Shown in pieces: positions 1 to 12,387 of a DNA stretch of 64,000 nt. Below the pieces are notes generated by a model. It did not search any database. It saw only the letters and a list, made by a program, of their open reading frames with translations, and was not told where the DNA came from. Source of the DNA: Orobanche coerulescens (taxonomy: Eukaryota; Streptophyta; Magnoliopsida; Lamiales; Orobanchaceae). Location: the NCBI GenBank assembly GCA_033398695.1, contig CM065811.1, forward strand, positions 115,739,501 through 115,803,500, written 5' to 3'. How positions within the stretch are numbered: position 1 is the first letter of the stretch; each line of letters starts with the position of its first letter. The translations under genes were made by a program, and so were the position numbers.

Positions 1-1303
1 TTGGCTGAGGCTACTCTATGTAGCACAATGTATCCCTTGCAAACAAATGATACTTCCTCTCAATGTGTTTGGTACTGTTGTGAGACCTCGGCTCCTAGGC
101 CTGTGCTACTGCTCCATTGTTTATCGTATAAAAACGAAAATAGGCAGCGCAGCACATGGTGTCACCTGAAGTTTACCTAGTAACTTCTTAACCCTTCATT
201 TAGAGGCCTACGAGACCGCTTTATACTCCGCCTAATAGGTGGAATCAGGAGTCGCGCTATGCTTGGCACTATGCCAAATCTACTGCTCCTCCATTAGGAG
301 TAAAATGTTTCCAGAAGTAGACATAGAGTCGCCTTTCTGTCCTTGGAAGTATGAATCACTGAAGCCCATCACATTCAGTTCTCCACCGCCATACATAAGA
401 ACCAAATCTCTAGTCCTTCTAAAGTACTTGAGAGTGTTCTTTACGGCGGTCTAATGTTTCCCTACCTGGGTTTGCCTGAAACCTACTTACCATGCTCCCA
501 GCATGCGTAATGTCGGGTCTCGTACACAACTAGGCATACACAAGGCTACCCACGGCCGAAGCATATGGTATACTACTCATTTCCTTTTGTTGTTCCTCAC
601 TATGAGGACACATCTTCAAGGTGAGTTTTATTCTATGTCGCATCGGTAGGAACCCTCTTGTAGAATAATCCATCTTAAATCTCTTTAAGATCTTATCTAT
701 GTAGAGGTCTTGGAAAAGACCTACCATTCTCTTCAATCTATCCCATTAGAGTCGAATTCCAAGAATATAGGTTTCTTCTCCCAAGTCTTTCATGGAGAAC
801 CTACTCGAATCCAAGCTTTCACAGAATTGAGCATTCCCACATCATTTCCTATTAGTAGAATATCATCTACATATAGTACTAAGAATGCGATCTAGCTCCC
901 ACTAACCCTCTTGTATACACAAGGTTCCTCTTTATTTTGCATGAAGTCAAACTCTTTGACTTCCTCGTGAATACGAAGGTCCCAACTACGTGAAGGCTGC
1001 TACAGTACATTACCACGGAGTCTACATCCACCATCGCTTGGTCATAAGTTGTAGGGTCGGTCTTTTGGCTATCACTTGGAACCTCATGGAGTCTTAGCTC
1101 CTCCAAGTGCACAAAGCCATACCTCTCAGGCATATGAGACACCCTACTAGACCTACGAGGTGGTTGTACTTGTGTTTCAGAAGGTTCGGTTCCAATTTCT
1201 TCACATGTGTCTCCTGAGGAGTTTCATTGTATTCTTCCAAAGAAATACTTCTACCTGCTCCACCTTCCTGAATGAACTCATCTTCCAGGAAGTGTGCTTG
1301 CAA
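1..1303 (-). pseudogene. copia reverse transcriptase and RNase H, decayed
   Basis: The RT active-site motif YVDDILL is read at about 857-880 on the minus strand. Downstream come YIDKILKRFKM and IPYASAVGSLVYA (530-736), typical of the end of a copia RT, then a frameshifted RNase H-like stretch with TRPDITHAGSMVSRFQ at about 465-530. The front of the RT at 879-1142 passes from a TTYDQAM motif almost directly to the segment before YVDDILL, so much of the fingers and palm region is missing. Several stops and frame changes follow. No functional enzyme can be made. Confidence 0.82.
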
Positions 1304-1441
1304 AGCAACAACGATCTTTCAATCTTCAGGCATGTAGACTAGATAACCCATCGTCTCGGATGGGAATCCAATGAAACATCCCTTCACGGACCTCGCTTCC
1401 AACTTTTCCACCTTAGTCTTCTGGACATAGGTGGGACATCC

Positions 1442-2143
1442 CTAAATCCTAATGTGATTAAGACTTGGTTTCCTGCCCTCCCACATCTCATGTGGAGTTT
1501 TAGGAATGGATTTGGAAGGATATTTGTTCAATATATAAGCGGCAGTCAGGAGTGCATACCCCCATAGGTAAATTGGTAAGTAAGTATAGCCTAGCAAAGA
1601 ACGGACCATGTTCAACAAGGTCCGGTTCCTTCTTTCTGACACACCATTTAACTGAGGAGTACTTGGAGGTGTTAGTTGTGATACTATTCCATGTTCCTTA
1701 ATGAACTCATCAAAATCTGTACTCATATACACGCCACCTCTGTCTGACTGAAGTGCTTTGATATGATTTCCAGTTTGTTTCTCAACTAGGGGCTTAAATT
1801 CCTGGAATTTCTCAAAGGCCTCGGATTTATATTTCATTAGGTATACGTAACCATACCTAGTATGATCATCTTTAAAAGTAATGAAATACTGATATCCGTC
1901 ACATGCTGCTTCCAAAGCACCACATACGTCGGTATGGATTAATCCTAGTTTATCAGTGGCTCTTTCAAAAGTCCATGTGAAGGGAGACTTAGTCATTTTG
2001 CCTTTAAGGCAAGATTTACATGTAGGAAAGGGATCCGATCCCAATGGACCTATAAGTCCATCCTTTTCCATTTTGTAAACCTTGGTCTGACCAATATGAC
2101 CAAGTCTAAGATGCCATTTCAAAACTTGATTAACCCCTACCAC
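1442..2143 (-). pseudogene. copia integrase with GAG-pre-integrase zinc domain
   Basis: This is an open segment of 233 residues. It begins with an HHCC zinc domain (WHLRLGHIG, later CKSCLKGKM) and continues into the rve catalytic core. All three acidic residues are visible: D in IHTDVCG, D in LQSDRGGVY and E in NGVSERRNR. Integrase would insert the retrotransposon cDNA into host DNA. The segment ends without a copia-style C-terminal extension, and the flanking polyprotein is in other frames, so it is a fragment of a broken polyprotein even though the core motifs survive. Confidence 0.88.
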
Positions 2144-3339
2144 GCTTCCTAGTCATAGTATTCACAACGACTTTGTTACTGAGGTTTAGATGATACAGTC
2201 CATTTAACAATGTAGTAGTGACCACTAGTTTATTTCTAAAATAAATTTTGCAGGAACCATCACCAATAAAAAATAAAAAGCCTTTCCGATCTATGACCGG
2301 AATGGATATAATGTCTTTATGACCCTTTGGCGGAACAAGTACATCTTCTAAAGTCAGAGCAAAACTGGATTCTAAACCCAAAGAAGTGATCCTATGTCGG
2401 TTGCCTCGACACTATGCCTGCTTCCGACAGTGATCATCACTTCCCTAGCTCTAAGCTTCCTAATTTGTTCCAGATCCTGATTCACGGTACAAATATGAGA
2501 ACTAGCACTAGAATCCAGTATCCATGAAGTAGAAAATACAGTAGCAGAACCCAGTATCCCAGCTCACCGCACTTGAGACAGGCATCCTTCTTCTTCTTGC
2601 CTTCTGGAACCATCAGGGCCTTGCCCTTTCTTTTAAGGTCCTTAACTTGTGGTCCAGTCTGCTTCTTGGTCTTTTTCTTCTTATTCTTAGACCTCCTAGG
2701 TCCAGAAGAAATCACAAAGGGAGACTCCTTCATCCGCGGAGTCTTCATCTGAGATTGAGCGGTCACCAGTTTGTTCATTAGCCTAGCTAAGTTGCACGCA
2801 ATCTCATTGCAGTTGAAGTTCATAACAAACTGTGAGAAGGAATCAGGTAGAGACTATAGGATAAGTTCAGTTTGAAGAGAAGTATCCATCTTAAAATTAA
2901 GAGCCTCCAATATCTCGATCATAGATATCATTTTGAGGACATGGTCCCCAACCTTATCACCTTCCTTCATCCTAGCACCGAACAATTGATTGGATATCTC
3001 ATATCTAGCAGTTGGACTATGCTCACCATAAAGCTCGATTAAGTGAGATAGAATCTACCTAGCAGAAGTCATTTTCTCATGAGCTCTCTGAAGCTCATTA
3101 GACATAGAATCCATCATGTAAGCACGGACTTTTACGTCATCCTTAACCCACTTTTCGTGGTTTTCAGTCTCTTCCTGGTTGGCTCTTGTCCGCACGGGAG
3201 GCGCCGGAATGTCCGTCTCCAAGGCGTATCCCAGTGCCTCTATACTGTGGACTATCATCAGATTGCGGAGCCAATCCACGAAGTTAGGTCCGATCAAGGT
3301 GTTCTTTTCGAGTGGAATTGCGAGTGGGTTCATTGTCAT
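2144..3339 (-). pseudogene. copia gag and protease, decayed
   Basis: The gag start is at 3339; WLRNLMIVHSIEALGYAL resembles the copia gag N-terminus. A basic stretch (KNKKKKTKKQ) and CLKCGELGYW, the front half of a zinc knuckle, follow near 2555-2700. The remaining His and Cys of the knuckle are lost. In another frame near 2495-2530 the protease active site reads WILDSSASSHIC, where the usual family form is DSGASSH, so the glycine is replaced. Stops fall at about 3055 and 2860. The fragment at 2130-2381 links protease to integrase. Confidence 0.78.
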
Positions 3340-3615
3340 ATTGAGAGTTATGTCTGCATTAAGTACGACAGATTAATTAGTAACTCGTTCAATTATGATC
3401 TGAGTATAGAATTAAGGTCCTTTCTATTCTTATTACCCAGCTCCCACTATTTTTATCGGAATAACACACTCCCATGTGAAATCCGGAAGTATCATTCGCT
3501 CTAATTCATAGTGGCGATCGAGTTCTTTATAAATCTTAATAGAGGGCAACCGAACAGGTTTGTAGTCTATTAATTTTCATAAAGTGGTGTCCAACACCAA
3601 CCCATCTAATGGATG

Positions 3616-4242
3616 TGATAGGACGACAAATGTAGACCTCCTAAAAACCCGGTCTAAAGAGGCCCAATATAAACCGACGTACTGATGTCTGAGTAAAGGA
3701 GGAGAGACCTAGACGAATGGAGTCCGACCTAGGGGCTCGGAGAAGAGTGTCCCAACCTAAGGGGTATCGCCGACCTCTGGGCTTAGTTAAGCATATCCCG
3801 ACCTAAGACGCCCCTTATAATATGAACTGACCTGCCTAACCATACTCGGGGTTGGAAATCGCCGGGCTCATGAAGGTTGAGCTTTCGAAAAGGTAGATCT
3901 TGACCTATATGACAGAATCCCAAAAATTCAGGGGCTGGTAAACCATAGTCCCCAAATCCTGAATATCCAGGGATGGGAAATCGCAGCCTAAATCCCTGAA
4001 TATCTAGGATCTTCCCTAAAATCAGGAAGAGATCTCAAGGACATGCAGCCCCCCCTTCTATAAATAGGGGAGAAGCCTTTCTTTCAAGAGCTAAGCATAA
4101 TTTTGAGATTACAGAGAAGTATTTTAGAGAGAGAAAGAAATACACATAGAGAAAGAGAGCAATACTGTACATCTTCGGGTTTTCTTAGATAAACTTTTGA
4201 GATTAACCCGGTTCTTGGTGACCGATCAGCTCGGTTCCATCA
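3616..4242 (+). repeat. 5' LTR of Tat-type gypsy element
   Basis: It begins TGATAGGACG and ends GTTCCATCA, with a near-identical copy at 12970-13596. A TATA box (TATAAATA) lies at about 4059-4066, after a C-rich stretch and before an A/G-rich leader (GAGAGAGAAAGAAA). The sequence directly after the LTR, AGTGCCTTGACGCAGGGA, is where the primer-binding site should be. I could not match it to a specific tRNA. Confidence 0.93.
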
Positions 4243-5640
4243 AGTGCCTTGACGCAGGGACTAAATCCTGGGCTGCTACGCACCTCGTTGGCTAAAAAGC
4301 CGGCCAAAAGGTATGATGAGGTCTTAGCCTGATGTTCAAAATACATCAATGGTGAAGAAGCCGAGAAAAATATGGAGGAATTGCAAGAAAAATCCGAAGA
4401 GGGGGAAGGAGGAACTAGCAGGGTGGTGCAGCGCGAAGTATATACCTTCCGAGGAAATCTACCCTGGGAGCAAATGCTACGTGGAAAGAAAGATCGGAAC
4501 ACGGACCGAAGGAAGAGCGATACCGGCCTAAAACAACCGAGGTTTGACCAATACAGTCCATTAACAATGAGAAGAGCACAGGTTTTGGAAGCAGTTGATG
4601 GTAAGATGAATAGGGTTATTGAGTGGCCTACATCTCATTTTAATGGGCCTACTTAGCCGAAGTCCGAGCTTTATTGTCGATTCCATAATGATTACGGACA
4701 TAAGACAGACGAGTGCAAACACCTCAAAGACGAGATCGAAAGGCTGGTCTGAGCGGGGAATCTAATGGAGTTCACATATCAGCAAAGGAATGGAGACCGG
4801 AGGAAACCACCTATGCCCCAGGGGGGTACGTGGATGAAAAGAGAAGCTCCTAGGGGACCCGCTGCTCCCCCCGCTAAAAAGGAAGTGATTCACATGATAT
4901 CAGGAGGACCAACCGACGGAAGTTGTAATTAGGCCAGGGAAGCTCACATGCGAAAGGCTAGGTGTCATCAGTTTAAAGAGGTCGCCTCTGTGAGTAGCGG
5001 GCCTGTCATCCAATTTGGCCCTACAGACTACAACGGGATACATGCGCCCCGTAACGACGCACTGATCATCATAGCAGAGATTGCTAGTTATGACGTCCAA
5101 AGAGTCTTCATCGATACGGGAAGCTCGGTGGATATATTGTTCTATGACTGTTTCAATCAAATGAATCTCTAAGTGGAATTAAAAAAGGTAGATACAGCAC
5201 TTTATGGGTTCTGCATGACCGAGGTGTAGCCAGTCGTAAAGGTGGTACTCCCAGTAGAACTGGGCCGGATACCTCATCGGAAGGTCAAGACACTCAGGTT
5301 TTTAGTGGTGGACACTAAATCGGCCTATAACGCTATTTTAGGGCGGCCAGGGCTCAAAAAGTTCGAGGCGGTGGCATCCACCTCGCACATGAAGATAAAA
5401 TTCCCAGTGGGAAGTGAGGTAGGGGAGGTAGTCGGAGATCAATTTGTCTCCCGGTCTTGTTACCAAACGACAGTAAAACAGGGAGAACAACGCAATAAGA
5501 GGGTGCCCGAGTCGAGAGGACCGGATCCAGAGTTTAAGAAGAACAAAAAATCAAAAACGCCCGAGGAAGCTGAGGAAGAAGGTGTCAAGCCTAATGAGGA
5601 GTTGATGGAGATAGAAGTTCCTGGAAGGCCAGAAACAAAA
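4243..5640 (+). pseudogene. Tat-type gypsy gag remnant and aspartic protease
   Basis: Most of gag is missing. What remains is a zinc knuckle YCRFHNDYGHKTDEC at about 4673-4720. It is followed by ERLV and a TGA stop where the family usually has Arg, a likely CGA to TGA change. The retropepsin active site FIDTGSSVDIL lies at about 5107-5140, and ILGRPGLKKFEA near 5335 is the conserved protease C-terminal motif. Further stops occur near 4930, 5172 and 5227. The linker to RT at 5480-5640 is rich in Lys and Glu. Confidence 0.85.
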
Positions 5641-6860
5641 AACCCGCGTGGGAAATCGGTGGGATGGCGGGATAAGGGAAAGCCTTATCCACTTGCTAAG
5701 AAGATTTGTGGACATTTTTGCGTTCACGGCCGAGGATCTGGTGGGACTCAGCCCAGCAGTCTCCGAACGTAGATTAAACATCGACCCAACTGTAAGGCCG
5801 GTAAAGCAGAAGAGGAGGCATTTTGGGCCGGATATGGATGGAATCATTGCGGTAGAAGTTGATAAGATCCTCCGAGTTGGGCACATAATGGAAATTCAGT
5901 TTCCGGAGTGGTTATCCAATGCTGTCATGGTAGGGAAAAGCCAAGGGAAGTGGAGAATGTGCATGGATTTCCGAGACGTAAATAAAGCGTGTCCAAAGGA
6001 TCACTACCCGTTACCCCATATAGATCAGCTAGTGAACTCGACCTCGGGGTGCGAATTGTTCAGCATGATGGATGCCTCTCAGGGATATCATCAGATTCCC
6101 CTCGCACCCGAGGATAGAAAGAGGGTTATCTTTGTGGTATCAAAAGGAACCTTTTGTTATGTGCGCATGCCTTTCGGGTTAAACAATGCGGGATCCACAT
6201 ATCAAAGGATGGTCGATAGAATCTTTAAATACCAAATCGGCAGAAACATGGAAGTCTATGTGGATGATATGCTAGTAAAAAGTGTAAAGGCAGGAGAGCA
6301 CATCAGAGATCTATAGGAAACGTTCGAAAATCTGCACACATATGGAATGAAGCTTAACCCACGAAGTGTTCTTTTGGGGTAAAATCGGGAAAATTTCTCG
6401 GATACGTGGTCACAGAACAAGGAATTGTAGTCAATCCAAAAAAAGTCAAAGTAATACTACAGATGAATCCTCCATAAAACATCAAAGATATCCAGGTACT
6501 AACAGGAAGAATAGCGGGGCTGAGCCGATTCATATCATGCTCAGCCGAGAAGGGATTCCCATTTTTTAAAGTCTTAAGAAAAGGGAACAAATTCGAATGG
6601 AACTCCGAAGCGCAAGTAGCTATCGAAAAATTAAACGAATATTTGGCCGAGCTGCCTCTGCTCACCAAACCAATACCAGAAGAGGTGCTCATAATCTACT
6701 TATCCGTGGGAGAGGGGATGGTTAGCTCGGTCTTTATAAGAGAAGAAGCGAACCAGCAAAAACTTATCTATTATACGAGCCGAATTTCGCAAGGGGCAGA
6801 ACGGAACTACTCCGAGCTAGAGAAGGGAGCACTGGCATTAATAGTTACAGCTCGATGATT
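5641..6860 (+). pseudogene. Tat-type gypsy reverse transcriptase
   Basis: Conserved RT blocks appear in order: WRMCMDFRDVNKACPKD, MMDASQGYHQI, MPFGLNNAGSTYQRMVD and the active site YVDDM at 6257-6271. This enzyme copies the element RNA into cDNA. Beyond 6316 the frame is broken by TAG stops and a frameshift, but the connection domain can still be followed (LGYVVTEQGI, LPLLTKP) to about 6860. The catalytic Asp pair is intact; the gene is not. Confidence 0.9.
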
Positions 6861-7620
6861 AAGACGGTATTTCCTAGCCCACCGCATAAAACTGCGAACC
6901 AACTTGCCCTTAAGAGAGACACTGGGGAGACCCAATACGTCAGGTCACCTGGTAAAATGGGCGGTAGATATGGGCGAATATGACATGGAATATGAGCCGA
7001 GAACGGTGATCAAAGCTCAGGCCCTAGCAGATTTCATCCAAGAGAGGGCCACACCATCACTGCCGGAAGGGCAGTGGCTACTACATGTGGATAGATCAGC
7101 AATGACCGGTGGCTCCAGGACAGGGATAGTCCTTACTACCCCGGAGGGCGAGCAGCTAGAGTATGCCCTAAAATTCGATTTCAAAGCCTCCAACAATGAG
7201 GCCGAGTACGAAGCCCTAGTTAAAGGAATGCAGCTGGGAATAAACTTGGGTGCGCGACGACTTATAGCCTACTCTGATTCTCAGCTGGTCACATAGCAGG
7301 TAGGAGGAAAATTTGGGATAAATGAGGAGCAAATGAAGAAGTATGTCGAAGAAGTGAAAGAGGCCGCCAAAAAACTAGGGGAATGGAAGTTGATCCATAT
7401 TCCTAGGGCGAAAAATGTAAAAGCGGATTACTTAGCAAAAATGGGAAGCTCCTTGGTGGATTGTCGCTTGCGGACAATAATGATTTTAGGAGCAGCTCGG
7501 AGTAGCATTGCAAAACAGGTGATGGAGATGAACGAGATAGCGGACTGGAGAACTCCCTTGTTGGCATACCTGGGAAGAGCGGAACTACCAAATGAAAGGC
7601 AGGAGAGAGCAAAAATTGTG
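6861..7620 (+). pseudogene. Tat-type gypsy RNase H domain
   Basis: A typical plant gypsy RNase H is visible: LHVDRSAM (first Asp), NNEAEYEALVKGM (Glu), AYSDSQLV (Asp) and KNVKADYLAKMGS (last Asp). A TAG directly follows SDSQLVT at 7294-7296, where a Gln would fit. RNase H removes the RNA strand of the RNA-DNA hybrid during cDNA synthesis. The domain lies between RT and integrase, as expected for Ty3/gypsy. Confidence 0.85.
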
Positions 7621-8772
7621 TAGAGGGCAGCGAGGTTCTGTTACATTAACGATGAATTATACAAGAGATCATACCACGGTCCATACCTGAGGTGTGTCTC
7701 GGAAGAAGAAGGGCAGGGTATACTGGAAGAAATTCATGAAGGGTGCTGCGGTGATCACACCAAAGGAAGGGCGCTAATTAGGAAAACACTAAGAGCTGGC
7801 ATTTTCTGGCCGACAATGAGCAAGAAGGCGGTTGAGATGGTTAAGCGGTGCCAAAAATGTCAAATACACGCACCCTTAATACACATCCAAGCAGAGAATA
7901 TGATCACTATGGGAGCACCCTGCCATTTGGCTAAATGGGGAATCCATATCATGGGACAGTTTACACCTGGCTTGGGAGGAAGGAAATTTTTAGTAGTATC
8001 CATAGACTACTTCAGCAAGTGGGTAGAGGCCGAGCCCATGGCCACCATCACTGACCAAAGAATCATAAGCTTTCTGTTTAACAACATCTGCTGCAGGTAT
8101 GGAGCGCCTAAAATACTTATCTCAGATAATGGAACTCAATTCAATGGGAAAAGAACCCAGTCCTGGTGCGAGGGGATGCACATCAAACAAAGGTTCGCCG
8201 CAGTAGCTCATCCGCAGACCAATGGACAGGTGGAGGTAACCAACAGAACAATCTTGCAAGGGATCAAAACCCGCTTAGACAAGGCCATATGAGGATGGGC
8301 AGACGAACTTAGCTCGGTGCTATGGTCATACCGAACCACACCTAGGTCATCGACGGGCGAAATACCCTTCAGTATGGTATATGGGTCCGAAGCCGTCATC
8401 CCGACAGAGGTCATAGAAATCTCACATCGGGTTCGGTGGTTCAATGAGGAGGAAAACGAAGAAATGATGAGAGAGGCGTTGGACACCATAGAAGAAAGAA
8501 GAGAAATAGCTGCAGCCCGAACGGAAAGATACAAAAGCTTGACAAAAGCAGCTCATGACAAAAAGGTAAGGAAGAGACAGTTCCAAGTCGGCGACTTGGT
8601 GCTTAGGCGAGCTGATGCCCTCAGAAAAACAGGAAAGATGGAGTCAAACTGGGAAGGCCCTTACAAGGTAATCCGAATTTATGCAAGGGGAGCTTATGAG
8701 GTCGAGGATATGAAGGGACACCCCATTAAAATACCTTGGAACATATGCCATTTAAAAAAATATTTTGTATAA
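7621..8772 (+). pseudogene. Tat-type gypsy integrase
   Basis: An H2C2 zinc domain (EIHEGCCGDHTKGRA, then CQKCQ) precedes the rve core. The core keeps the second Asp (ISDNGTQF) and the Glu (NGQVEVTNR). The first catalytic Asp is replaced by His: the conserved WG-x-D position reads WGIHIMG, with the His codon at 7945-7947. Stops occur at 7621-7623 and 8290-8292. The C-terminal region ends with NICHLKKYFV, a normal end for Tat-type pol. The enzyme would be inactive even without the stops. Confidence 0.88.
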
Positions 8773-8854
8773 AGAAATGTTGGGAAAATCTTGTAATATT
8801 TTAGTAAAAGTCTATTATGAAAAAAAATCTGAATGTGCGGTTCGAACAAACTAG

Positions 8855-9300
8855 AAAGAAAATCTGATAAGGTGAAATACCTTCAGATCCGAGCAAGGGT
8901 GAACTGCCCTAGAAAATCTGATCAGGTGAAATGCCTTCAGATCCGAGCAAGGGTGAACTGCCCTAGAAAATCTGATCAGGTGAAATGCCTTCACATCCGA
9001 GCAAGGGTGAACTGCCCTAGAAAATCTAATCAGGTGAAATGCCTTCAGATCCAATTCCGATCAGGTCAAATGCCTTCAGATCCAAACAAAGGTTAACTGC
9101 CTTAAAAAATCTAATCAAGTGAAATGCCTTCAGACTCAAACAAGGGTGAACTGCCCTAAAAAATCTGATCAGGTGAAATGCCATCAGATTCAAACAAGGG
9201 TGAACTGTCCTAAAAAACCAGACCAGGTGAAACACCCTCGGATTCAGATAAAGGCGAACTGCCCTGAAACACAATCTCGGAAAAATAGCATCAGACTTAA
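8855..9300 (+). repeat. 54-bp minisatellite after pol
   Basis: About eight tandem copies of a 54-bp unit begin near 8859, 8913, 8967 and 9021, each containing CAGGTGAAATGCCTTCAGA and AAGGGTGAACTGCCCT. Later copies are shorter and more diverged. The array lies between the pol stop and the antisense ORF. Its unit length keeps reading frames open on both strands, which explains the repetitive ORFs here. I do not think it is translated. Confidence 0.9.
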
Positions 9301-9960
9301 AGTTTGAGCCGATCTATAAAAAAAGGGGATATTTTTCAGTGAAAAGAGTTGGAATTATCGAGGATATATTCCACTCGAAAGAGTTAGAAATATCCTAGCT
9401 ACATTAAACTCCAAAGGTTTGTTCGAAATATCCAACCTGTATTAAGGTCGGTGACAAATTCAGGTTGGGTCAACCTGAAGAAGTGATTTAAAATAGCCGA
9501 GTTATATTAACTTTAAAATGTTACTAATTACGTCAACTTGCAAAATCGAAGTGACCGAGCATCCGAGCTATATTAAGGTTCGGGCGAAAAAACAAGTGGC
9601 ATTGACTTCAAAGAAGTTTTGAAGTAGTCGGGCTATTTCAAATAGTCGAGCTATATTAAGGTTGCAGTTAAAGCCGAGTTATGTCGACGCCAAAGAGTCG
9701 TTCGAAGTAGTCAAGCCATATTAACTTTAAAGAGGTGGTTTGTAAAGAGGAGCTATATTAGAAGATACTGTTCTCATAACCAAATTGCATTAACAAGGCA
9801 TATCACTATCATACAGATCCGAGCTACATTCACATCAAAATATTTTTCATTAAAAACATCTGTACCAGTACAATAAACAAAGAAAAGAATAAATACATAT
9901 ACAAACAAAGGCTAAGCTACAGGCTCGAAAGATTGGGGGGAGACGAGGAAGAAACATCAG
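9301..9960. other. non-coding spacer with degenerate repeats
   Basis: This AT-rich stretch has many loose copies of a GCCGAGCTATATTAA-like motif spaced some tens of bases apart (for example near 9560, 9650 and 9715). No gene is visible. It separates the minisatellite from the end of the antisense ORF and looks like older decayed tandem sequence. Confidence 0.6.
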
Positions 9961-9972
9961 GGTCAGCCCCAG

Positions 9973-12387
9973 TCACATCTGGATTAGGAGTGTCATCCCT
10001 GACTGGCGACGCCGAAGGATAGAGGGCAGCTCCAAGTCCAGGCCGGATTCCTTTATAGATTCTCTAAGGGGGTCCTCCCACCAGGATGCTTTGGGAGATT
10101 CGTTCACATCGCCAGACCAACCTGAAGGGACGGGAGCCCCGTCCAAAGCTGCATCCCTATCCATCTCCCCTATAAAGCCCAAAGCAGCTAGTTGCTCACG
10201 GGCGCGAGTTAGAGCAAAATCAAAGTATTGCGTCGCAGCGGGAGCCAGCCGGACTAGGTAGGCGGTGGAATTGTGATACCGGGCTAGGAGGGCAGAGCGG
10301 TAGGCCTCTAGGAAGGAGTGACCAACGTCGTTGGTTAGAAATCAACGTCGACCGTCCGCGACTCCTCGCTCATAGGACGACCCCTCAGATCTAGCCTCGG
10401 CCAGTTGAGCTTCAAGTTGGGCGACCTTCTCAGACTCTGCCTTAGCCTGGGCTTTGAGCTGGGTGATCTTCTCAGAATCGGCCTTAGCTTTTGCCAGTTG
10501 AGTCTCGAGCTGGATCACCTTCTCCGATTCAGTCTGAGTCTGAGCCTTTGAAAATTTTAGCTCTTGATTCAGCTGAACGTTAGCCATCTGAGCCCGCTCC
10601 AAAACCACCTCTCGCTCAGAAATCTTCTTAAGGGCAACATCTAAGTGATATTACCTCTCTTGAAGCTGGGCAATGAGATTGTTCTTAGCCTCCAGGGTAG
10701 GCGCCAGATCGGCTAACATCTGGGTAATTTGGGAAGAGGACGAAGCGCCGCTCTTCTGCTCCTCCACAAGGTGCACCAAAGTAGCACAGAACTGTATAAA
10801 AAAGGAGAGGAGGGGAAGCAATTACATCAAAGCATCAGTAAAAATAAAAATGGTGGAAAAGAGGAAAAGGTGAGTAAGGGAGGAGTACCTTCCCAAAATA
10901 CATAATCATTAAATCCAAGAGAGCGTCCTCGGAGGAGGCGTCTAATGCCTGCCTATCCCTATCCAGGATTATGGAGCTGAAAATCGGGAGAAATTTCTCC
11001 CACTCTTTGCAACGAAAAAAGGACTCCATAGTCGAACTAGAGGGGCCTGCAGTCTTCGATCGTTTAAGAGCAGGAGGGCTGGGGGAATGGGCCCGCTTAG
11101 AGGCTTGAAGCTGTCGAGAGGAGCTTGCAAGGCTCCGTCCAGTGGTTAAGAGAGGAGCCAGGTCGGAAGGAAGACTGACCCCAACCTTGGGTTTGGACAC
11201 TGGCTTCTGCTTAGGTTTAGGCGAACCCGCCGCCTTCTCTTCAGGTGTATTTGCCGACCTGGGGGTTTTATCCTTCACCGGTTCAGCATGCTTGGAAGCA
11301 TCAGATTGGCAGGTCCGCATGAAGCGATCTACGAAAAACAACACAATGGGTCAGTAAGATAGTCGAAAAATAAAATAGTAAAAATTATACTATGAAAGAG
11401 CCGTTAAAGCCTACCAATATCGGGAATAGCTGGATAAGGATTCGAGCTCAGCCCACAATGGAATAAAAGGTCATGAAAGTGCGTCAGCTGGAAAGCATTG
11501 TAAGAAATGGCATTCCATTCTCGAACCTTCTCAACCCACCCAGCTCGGATAGAACTGCGCTTGGGAATAGGAGCTTGGCTCGGAGTGGCTTGCGTTCATT
11601 CCGTGGGGAAGCCGCAGGAGTCATCCGAAGGGAGCCGGAGGAAAAAGAAGCGCGACCTCCAGTCTTTCACATTATAAAGGAGGTGGGTGAAGAAATGGGC
11701 GTTGTTCTAGGAAGTCAAGTAAAAAGAGCCCTTAAAGCTCTTTAACCCGAAGTAAAAATAGAAAAAATCCAGGTTGGGTTCCTCGTGTCTATAATGACAT
11801 AACACAAGAAAACCGACCATATAACGAAAGGAGTTGGGGGAGAACTGGTTGAGGGGAAGGTTATATTTAATAGAAAGCGAAACAAGGAAGGGGTGAAGAG
11901 GAAAGCGGAGACCACTACTCACCTGATCCACAAACCAAGTAATATGATCTGGAGGAGGGTGATCAGGGGTGTCTTGAGCCTGTGGCGTAACAAATTACCA
12001 CCCCGGAGGAAGCCTGAGAAATTTCATAAAACTGGCCAGCGCGGCTGGACTAGTTCTAGACAGAGGATGAGGAGGAAGAACTCGGGTAGCTTCTGCGACC
12101 GCTTGATAAGGATTAGCTAAAAGGCCGATGACAGTTACCTCACCCGTGGGAGGAGGAGACGGAGGATCTACGACAATAAGTGGGATGCCAGAAGGTAGTT
12201 TAGGAGGAATGTCGCCTAGCTCGGACCAATCTATATCACCTATAGGTTCGTCTATAAGACAAAGGGAGGAGCCTATAGCTCGCTCCGACCTACCCTCCGA
12301 ATCCCCATAGGAAGAAGACAAGCCTTCCAAAAAGGAGTCCACGGCCGACTGGCCGGAGATATTCAAAGAATCGGAGGCAGAAGACAT
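9973..12387 (-). pseudogene. antisense ORF of Tat element (putative gypsy-type transposon domain plus coiled coil)
   Basis: Reading the minus strand from an ATG at 12387, an acidic N-terminus (MSSASDSLNISGQS) leads to a domain at about 11930-11700 with RFPLHPFLVSLSIKYNLPL and PNSFRYMVGFLVLCHY. This resembles the Pfam 'putative gypsy type transposon' family (Transposase_28). A Pro/Lys/Ser-rich linker follows at 10880-11340, then a heptad-rich coiled coil (KVIQLETQLAKAKADSEK, about 10608-10342) and a C-terminus near 9973. One in-frame TAA (about 11989) and frame changes break it; some may be introns. The function of such ORFs is not known to me. A second, diverged copy lies at 17850-18976. Confidence 0.75.

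Larger units (their letters stand above)
1..3610 (-). mobile_element. Ty1/copia retrotransposon, coding part (left of the nested gypsy element)
   Basis: On the minus strand the order is gag, protease, integrase, reverse transcriptase, RNase H. Integrase before RT defines Ty1/copia. The 3' end and 3' LTR lie beyond the left edge. A Tat-type gypsy element (3616-13596) interrupts the 5' leader, which resumes at 13602 and ends at a primer-binding site and LTR near 15185. Frameshifts, stops and an internal RT deletion make the element non-autonomous. Confidence 0.9.

Noticed and set aside
8833..9307. Regular direct repeats that could suggest a CRISPR array
   Set aside because: The units are contiguous without unique spacers, the window is plant DNA, and no cas-like gene is present.
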